A stretch of DNA of 20,224 nt from Aliterella sp. RAGGC_92 (GTDB lineage: Bacteria; Cyanobacteriota; Cyanobacteriia; Cyanobacteriales; Chroococcidiopsidaceae): positions 1 to 20,224 of the forward strand of contig JAPJOW010000057.1 in assembly GCA_030826005.1 (NCBI GenBank), read 5' to 3'. Of this stretch, positions 15,460 through 20,224 are shown piece by piece. The notes below the pieces were generated by a model. The model did no database searches. It was not told the DNA's origin and was given only the letters and a program-made list of their open reading frames with translations. The first letter of the stretch is position 1. Each line of letters begins with the position of its first letter. The position numbers and the translations under genes were made by a program.

Positions 15460-16332
15460 ATGGGTAATCCGATTTTGATTACAGGTGCTACAGGCAATGT
15501 CGGAGCGGAAGTTGTGCGCCAACTGAGCGCCGGAGGGTACAACATCCGAGTTGCTAAAAGAAATCTTCAACCTAACAGCAACACAGCGCCAGACTCAAAT
15601 ATTGAGTATGTTGAGTTTGATTTTCAAAAACCATCAACTTTTGCGCCAGCTTTTCAAGGCGTTAAAAAAGTCTTTTTGATGCGTCCCCCTGCGCTTTCTC
15701 AAGTAAAAACCTATATTTATCCAGCTATTGATAGCGCGATCGCATCCGGTGTCGAACAGATTGTTTTTTTATCGTTGCTGGGAGCGCAAAACAATTCTAT
15801 TGTTCCCCACGCCAAAGTAGAAAAGTATATTCAATCTGTTGGTATTCCTTACACTTTTCTACGCGCCAGCTTTTTCATGCAAAACTTAAGCACGACTCAT
15901 CGCCAAGATATTCAAGAGCGCAATGAGATATTTTTACCCGCAGGAAAAGGAAAGACAAGCTTTATTGATGTACGAGATATTGCCACCGTTGCAGTTAAAG
16001 CTTTAACAGAAGATGGTCATCAAAACCAGGCTTACGATCTTACAGGTAGCGAAGCTTTAGACTATTACCAAGTTGCAGAAATATTTACAGAAGTCCTAGG
16101 TAAACCAATAACTTACACAAATCCTTCAATTATTAGATTTGCCCTCAGTATGTACAAACGAGGCTTAGATATCAAATTTATTGCCGTCATGATTGGGATC
16201 TACACGACGGCAAAATTAGGGCTTGCAAGTAAGTTAACGACAGATACTCAAGATATTCTCCAAAGAGCGCCGATTAGTATGCGACAGTTTGTAGAAGATT
16301 ATCGTGAGTGTTGGCTGAAACCTATTTCATAA
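15460..16332 (+). CDS. NmrA-like NAD(P)-binding protein (atypical SDR)
   Basis: The 290-residue Rossmann protein has the dinucleotide-binding motif GATGNVG at 9-15, an Arg/Lys-rich end of the second strand (RVAKRN) suggesting NADPH preference, and the NmrA-type core with VKKVFLMRPPAL, GVEQIVFLSLLGA and the HAKVEKYIQSVGIPYTFLRASFFMQN segment. It is typical of NmrA/QorB-like proteins that act as quinone or NAD(P)H-dependent reductases or redox sensors; which applies cannot be told. It follows the Coq4-like gene by 36 bases on the same strand, so the two are probably co-transcribed. Its stop overlaps the end of the convergent M16 gene by 11 bases. Confidence 0.9.
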   Translation: MGNPILITGATGNVGAEVVRQLSAGGYNIRVAKRNLQPNSNTAPDSNIEYVEFDFQKPSTFAPAFQGVKKVFLMRPPALSQVKTYIYPAIDSAIASGVEQIVFLSLLGAQNNSIVPHAKVEKYIQSVGIPYTFLRASFFMQNLSTTHRQDIQERNEIFLPAGKGKTSFIDVRDIATVAVKALTEDGHQNQAYDLTGSEALDYYQVAEIFTEVLGKPITYTNPSIIRFALSMYKRGLDIKFIAVMIGIYTTAKLGLASKLTTDTQDILQRAPISMRQFVEDYRECWLKPIS

Positions 16333-17785
16333 CTACAGGTTTTGCGCCTGGGATAGTAATATCTATTGGCGTTACTTGAGTCGCTAGTTGATTTAAGGGC
16401 GGTTGAATCGCGGTAGTATTGCCTACAACCAACGTGACGAGATTTTCGGGCTTGAGGTAGGTTTTAGCTACTCTCTGCACATCCGCCGCCGTCGTTGCTT
16501 TTACGCCCTTTTCGTAGCGAAAAATAAAATCCGCCGGATAGCCGTAATATTCGTAACGCATCAATCGAGACAAAGTTTGGGCTGGATCTTCAAAATTAAA
16601 TACAAAAGAATTTATTGTTGAATCTTTAGCAAAAGCAAGTTCTGCTGGGGTTACGGGTTTAGCTTTCAAGCTTTCAATTTCTGCACCGATCGCTTTAATA
16701 AAAGGTACGGTAGCATCGGAGCGAGTTTGTCCGCCAGCAACGAAAGTTCCGGGATAGTCGTATTTAGGACTCCAGACACCGTAAACACTATAAGCAAGTC
16801 CTTGGCGCGATCGCACGGAATTAAATAATCGTCCGCCAAACCCGTTTAACACTCCACTTAGCACATCTAAGGCTGCGTAATCAGGATTATCTAGCTTTCC
16901 GCCCAAATGCCCAATTTGCACGTAACTTTGGGTAAGTTGGGGCTGATTGACAACAAAAACACCACCCGTTTTTGCTTGAGAAACGGCGGGTAAAGGGGGT
17001 TTAACTAGCTTGGGGTTGGCTTTCCAATCTCCTAAGTTTTTTTGAATGAGCGATCGCATTTGCGCGGAGTTAAAGTCGCCCACAATCCCCAAAATCATAT
17101 TATTGGGGTGAAAATACTTTTGATAAAACTGAGCTAAATCCTCGCGGGAAATATTATCGATAGTTGCATACTCCACTGTACGAGCATAGGGACTCGTATC
17201 GCCATAAATCAGCTTTTGAAACTCTCGCCCAGCTATATCTTCAGGACTGTCATTACGCCGAGCAATTCCTCCTTTTACCTGAGTTTTGGCTAATTCTAGC
17301 TGTTGTTGGTCAAAAGCCGGAGTTCTCAACACCTCGCTGAACAACTCAAATACCATCGGTAAGTCTTCACTTAAAGCATTAAAACTCGCACTACCAGAAG
17401 TCGTATTAATTCCCGTTTCTACACTAGCCGCCCTTTGTTCTAGTAGCAAGTTGAGTTCGTCGGGAGAATGCTTCGTAGTACCGCCAGTACGCATTACTGT
17501 ACCTGTAAGCCCCGCTAAACCTACTTTATCAGCGCTTTCAAAGCGATCGCCTGTGCGAATTAGCGCCGTACCGCTTACTAAAGGCAATTCTCGATCCTCT
17601 AATAAGTACACGATCGTGCCATTATCTAATACAAACCTTTCGTACTTGGGCAACTTTATTTCTGGTAAAGGTGCAAACTTCAATTGGTCGTAATGTTGGG
17701 CGGTAGCTGCCATACTAGGCAAACCCAGTAATACAACTAGCAGCATCGAGACGAATGCGATCGTCCATTTAACAGATAATTTCAT
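16322..17785 (-). CDS. M16 family peptidase-like subunit lacking the zinc motif
   Basis: Secreted protein of the insulinase/pitrilysin (M16) family, 487 residues from the ATG at 17785, with a signal peptide (MKLSVKWTIAF, hydrophobic to about residue 24, cleavage near ATA-QHY). The sequence aligned with the HxxEH zinc motif reads GLAGLTGTVMRTGG, so no metal ligands are present. The C-terminal half keeps the Arg/Tyr pair (SRQGLAYSVYG) that closes on substrate. This is the pattern of the non-catalytic partner in two-subunit M16 peptidases. The catalytic partner is encoded 7 bases upstream, and the start has AAGGA overlapping that gene's stop. An in-frame upstream start inside the neighbour was rejected. 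It converges on the NmrA-like gene. Confidence 0.93.
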   Translation of the reverse strand: MKLSVKWTIAFVSMLLVVLLGLPSMAATAQHYDQLKFAPLPEIKLPKYERFVLDNGTIVYLLEDRELPLVSGTALIRTGDRFESADKVGLAGLTGTVMRTGGTTKHSPDELNLLLEQRAASVETGINTTSGSASFNALSEDLPMVFELFSEVLRTPAFDQQQLELAKTQVKGGIARRNDSPEDIAGREFQKLIYGDTSPYARTVEYATIDNISREDLAQFYQKYFHPNNMILGIVGDFNSAQMRSLIQKNLGDWKANPKLVKPPLPAVSQAKTGGVFVVNQPQLTQSYVQIGHLGGKLDNPDYAALDVLSGVLNGFGGRLFNSVRSRQGLAYSVYGVWSPKYDYPGTFVAGGQTRSDATVPFIKAIGAEIESLKAKPVTPAELAFAKDSTINSFVFNFEDPAQTLSRLMRYEYYGYPADFIFRYEKGVKATTAADVQRVAKTYLKPENLVTLVVGNTTAIQPPLNQLATQVTPIDITIPGAKPVVMK

Positions 17786-17792
17786 ACTTTCC

Positions 17793-19400
17793 TTAATTTT
17801 CCTTTGGCAACAAACGCCCAATTGTGCGATTTTCCGGTGTAAAAGTAGCCTTAGCGACTCTCTGCACATCTGCCGCCGTTACCGCGCTCAATCTCTCCAA
17901 TTCTTTAAATAAATTGCGCCAAGAACCAGTTTTTACTTCGTATTCCAGCAATAATTGAGCCATACCAGAATTAGAATCAAGACTTCGCAATAATCCCGCT
18001 TTTGCTTGCGTTTTCACTCGCTCTAACTCTATTTTTGTCACGGGTTCGGTTTTTAACTTTTCAATTTCTGCTCTTAATCCTGTCGCTACTTGCTCGACAG
18101 TGCGATTTGGCGCAGTTAGAGCATAAAATAGCAACAAATTCGGGTATTTGTCGCCAGGAAAACCGCTAAATCCTTGAGCATTTAGGGCTAATTGTTGCTT
18201 TTCTACCAAAGACTTGTACAGCCTTGACGTACGTCCATCACTTAATAAACTGCCAATCAGTCCATAAATTACATTATCTGGGTGTGTAATTGCTGGGCGG
18301 TGGTAAGCTTCCAAATACCAAGGCTGGGAAGGTAACTTTACTTCAACTTCTCTAGTTTCTGTTTGTTTGGGTTCTACAGCTTTTAATTTTGGTGGTGAAG
18401 GTTTGGCTTTAAAGCGTCCAAAGTAAGTTTGAGCGAGTTGTTGTACCTGTTTCGGGTTCACGTCTCCCACAAGAGCGATCGTCAGATTACTGGGAACGTA
18501 ATAAGTATCAAAAAATTGTTGCACGTCTTGGCGCGTCAGATTGCGGATATCTTGCTCGTAGCCAATGGTTGGACGCTTGTAGGGGTGAACGGTATAGGCT
18601 TTGTCTAATAATGCCTCAACCATTGTGCCAATGGGGGAATTATCTACGCGCAAGCGTCTTTCTTCCAGAATTACATCTTTTTCTTTGTAGAACTCCCGAA
18701 ATACTGGCTCTAAAAATCGCTCTGATTCTAAAGACATCCAAAGTTCTAACTTATTGGCAGGAAAGCTATAAAAATAGCGCGTAGCTTCAACAGAAGTATT
18801 AGCATTTAAGCCGACTCCCCCAGCTTGCAGGACAATTTGCCCTAATTCATTTTGTTTAACTAACTTCAGGGCTTCGGCTTGTACTTTGTCAAACTCTGTT
18901 TGCAAAGCTGCAACTTTTGCTTTTTCGGTAGCTGGTTGGGCTTTGATTTGCGCTGCTAAAACATCTAAACGATCGAGTAGAGGTTTTTCGGCGGCGTAAT
19001 TTTTTGTCCCAATGCGCTGCGTACCTTTAAATGCCAAGTGTTCGAGAAAGTGAGCTACGCCAGTTTTGCCTTGTGGCTCATTTGCTCCCCCGACATCGGC
19101 GTAAGTCAGGAAAGATACTACTGGGGCTTGGTGACGCTCTAAAACTAAAAATTTCATGCCGTTATCTAGGCGAAACTCTGTCAGTCTATCGGCAACGCGA
19201 TCGAAGTATGGTGCAATAGAACTATTAGCTTTGGGGGGAGTTTCGGTAAGCGCGGAGTCCTTAACCGGGGGCGCTTGGGCGATCGCAACTCCTGGAAATA
19301 AACCGCAGCCCAGTATCGTTACGACCAGTAAGGTAATTAAAAGCCGATACCATGTATAAGGTATGGATATCGGACGAGAACGACTAAGCGGCTGACTCAT
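17793..19400 (-). CDS. M16 family zinc metallopeptidase (catalytic subunit)
   Basis: Secreted zinc peptidase of the insulinase/pitrilysin family, 535 residues from the ATG at 19400. A signal sequence spans about residues 18-41 (YRLLITLLVVTILGCGLFPG, cleavage near AIAQA). The inverted zinc motif is HFLEH at 117-121; the third ligand is probably Glu in LESERF near 225. The spacing between motif and Glu (about 104 residues) exceeds the usual 76 because of an inserted charged helical segment (about 137-185, KPLLDRLDVLAAQI onward). The second domain contains SDGRTSRLYKSLVEKQQLA. Expected to act in the periplasm as a dimer with the next gene's product. A longer reading frame begins at a TTG at 19475, 25 bases from the divergent tetR; the start is therefore uncertain. 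Confidence 0.94.
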   Translation of the reverse strand: MSQPLSRSRPISIPYTWYRLLITLLVVTILGCGLFPGVAIAQAPPVKDSALTETPPKANSSIAPYFDRVADRLTEFRLDNGMKFLVLERHQAPVVSFLTYADVGGANEPQGKTGVAHFLEHLAFKGTQRIGTKNYAAEKPLLDRLDVLAAQIKAQPATEKAKVAALQTEFDKVQAEALKLVKQNELGQIVLQAGGVGLNANTSVEATRYFYSFPANKLELWMSLESERFLEPVFREFYKEKDVILEERRLRVDNSPIGTMVEALLDKAYTVHPYKRPTIGYEQDIRNLTRQDVQQFFDTYYVPSNLTIALVGDVNPKQVQQLAQTYFGRFKAKPSPPKLKAVEPKQTETREVEVKLPSQPWYLEAYHRPAITHPDNVIYGLIGSLLSDGRTSRLYKSLVEKQQLALNAQGFSGFPGDKYPNLLLFYALTAPNRTVEQVATGLRAEIEKLKTEPVTKIELERVKTQAKAGLLRSLDSNSGMAQLLLEYEVKTGSWRNLFKELERLSAVTAADVQRVAKATFTPENRTIGRLLPKEN

Positions 19401-19467
19401 AGGTAAAAGTTTGCAGTACGATGTAACAATAAAATCCGTTAAAGTTTGCGGCTGCCTCGGCGCAATA

Positions 19468-19488
19468 TTAGACAATGCAGTAATCTAA
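19468..19488. promoter_or_regulatory. Possible operator between M16 pair and tetR
   Basis: TTAGA and TCTAA form a small inverted repeat with an 11-bp spacer, 12 bases before the second TetR start. AAAGTTTGC also occurs twice nearby (19406-19414 and 19441-19449). Short arms make this weak; the position between divergent genes is the main support. Confidence 0.25.
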
Positions 19489-19500
19489 ACATACAATTAT

Positions 19501-20115
19501 ATGCAAGTTTTCCCTCGTCCTTCTCAATCAGAAGATTCCTCGCGCGATCGCATCAAGAAAGCTGCCATAAAGTTGTTTGCTGCCAAAGGCTTCGATGGTA
19601 CTACTACCCGCGAGTTGGCTTCGTCGGCGGGGGTAGCGGAAGGTACTTTATTTCGTCATTTTGACAATAAAAAAGCCATCTTAATTGAAGTTGCTACCCA
19701 AGGATGGATCGATATTCTTACCGACTTGCTAACGGAATTAAGCGAAATGGGCAGTTACAAGGCGGTGGCGCAAGTTATGCGGCGTAGAATGTGGGATTTT
19801 AAGAAAAATGCTGATTTAATGCGGGTTTGCTTTATGGAGGCGCAATTTCACCCGGATTTGCGCGATCGCATTCAGTTAGAAGTAATTGATAAAATGACTC
19901 ATGTTGCTGAAGGTTTTTTTCAATCGGCTATGGATAAGGGTATTTATCGCCCGATGAATCCAAAGCTAGTGGCGCAGGTGTTTTTGGGAATGTTTGTGGT
20001 GGCTGGGTTTAGTCATAATACTCTTATAGAGCCGGATGCTTCTCCCCAAGTTATGAAAGAGATGGCGGAGGGGTTGGCGGAGATTTTTCTTAATGGTGTG
20101 TTGGTGAAAAGTTAG
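19501..20115 (+). CDS. TetR/AcrR family transcriptional regulator
   Basis: The 204-residue protein has the helix-turn-helix at about 14-60 (RIKKAAIKLFAAKGFDGTTT, ELASSAGVAEGTLFRHF, NKKAILIEV) and a C-terminal ligand domain resembling the TetR_C group with HPDLRDRIQLEVI. The ligand is unknown. It is divergent from the M16 peptidase pair, with the starts about 100 bp apart, so control of that pair and of itself is likely but not shown. ATG start has no evident ribosome binding site; the spacer just before is AT-rich. Its stop codon lies inside the first unit of a tandem duplication. Confidence 0.92.
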   Translation: MQVFPRPSQSEDSSRDRIKKAAIKLFAAKGFDGTTTRELASSAGVAEGTLFRHFDNKKAILIEVATQGWIDILTDLLTELSEMGSYKAVAQVMRRRMWDFKKNADLMRVCFMEAQFHPDLRDRIQLEVIDKMTHVAEGFFQSAMDKGIYRPMNPKLVAQVFLGMFVVAGFSHNTLIEPDASPQVMKEMAEGLAEIFLNGVLVKS

Positions 20116-20180
20116 GTTGTACAAAGCTTATCTATAAGAAAAACAGTTAGGTAGTACAGGGCTTATTTATAAGAAGAACC
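20111..20180 (+). repeat. Tandem imperfect 35-bp duplication
   Basis: Two adjacent 35-bp units, 20111-20145 and 20146-20180, agree at 29 of 35 positions by direct comparison. Each begins GTTAGGT and contains CTTAT-N2-ATAAG, a small inverted repeat. The first unit covers the tetR stop codon, so the second appears to be a copy placed after the gene. Confidence 0.8.
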
Positions 20181-20185
20181 AGGAC

Positions 20186-20205
20186 TTGGGGGGTCTGCCC
20201 CCCAA
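20186..20205. repeat. G6/C6 hairpin, terminator-like
   Basis: TTGGGGGG and CCCCCCAA enclose a TCTG loop, an 8-bp perfect stem with six G-C pairs. No T tract follows on either strand, so it is not a textbook terminator. It may be a dispersed repeat or a transcript-stabilising 3' hairpin for tetR. Confidence 0.55.
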
Positions 20206-20224
20206 ACCCAACGGCAACAAAGCG

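Noticed and set aside
17286..17693. 135-codon plus-strand frame
   Set aside because: Antisense to the M16 gene, no domain.
17786..17869. 28-codon N-terminal extension of the non-catalytic M16 subunit
   Set aside because: It would overlap the upstream gene and put basic residues before a normal signal peptide; the ATG at 17785 has a good ribosome binding site.

Overview
The window comes from a cyanobacterium. The evidence is a geranylgeranyl reductase of the chlorophyll/tocopherol type (chlP), an IF-2 and a NusA with cyanobacterial architecture, and frequent GCGATCGC octamers (HIP1 sites) inside and between genes on both strands. The species cannot be named from sequence alone; a unicellular or Chroococcidiopsis/Nostocales-like relative is only a guess. 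No rRNA, tRNA, CRISPR array or transposase was found.

Left part (1-7.7 kb), all on the minus strand. Read in transcription order, this is the core translation/transcription cluster rimP - nusA - ylxR - (about 550 bp gap) - infB. It is followed by tandem hairpins, a 66-residue protein of unknown function closed by a strong palindromic terminator, and an RND-type efflux adaptor whose pump partner probably lies just outside the left edge. A terminator-like hairpin sits immediately before the rimP start and may be an attenuator for the cluster.

Middle (7.8-13.1 kb). Upstream of rimP and on the same strand lie a dipeptide/oligopeptide-type ABC permease, its lipoprotein solute-binding partner, and a CysA-type (sulfate) ABC ATPase without the usual sulfate permeases. 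Divergent from cysA, on the plus strand, is chlP with a TTG start and a good intrinsic terminator.

Right part (13.2-20.2 kb) is more accessory. It holds a Phd/YefM-PIN (VapC-like) toxin-antitoxin pair, a small two-helix membrane protein, and a TetR repressor divergent from a two-gene unit: a Coq4-like protein with an intact metal-binding motif and an NmrA-like NAD(P)-binding protein. The TetR and the two-gene unit share a 47-bp intergenic region that contains a clean inverted repeat. Next is a pair of secreted M16 (insulinase/pitrilysin) peptidase subunits, one catalytic and one lacking the zinc motif, divergent from a second TetR regulator. The window ends in a tandem 35-bp duplication and a G6/C6 hairpin.

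The items most worth following are the rimP leader, the TetR/Coq4-like/NmrA-like unit (cyanobacteria make plastoquinone, not ubiquinone, so a Coq4-like enzyme is out of its familiar context), and the short structured repeats.
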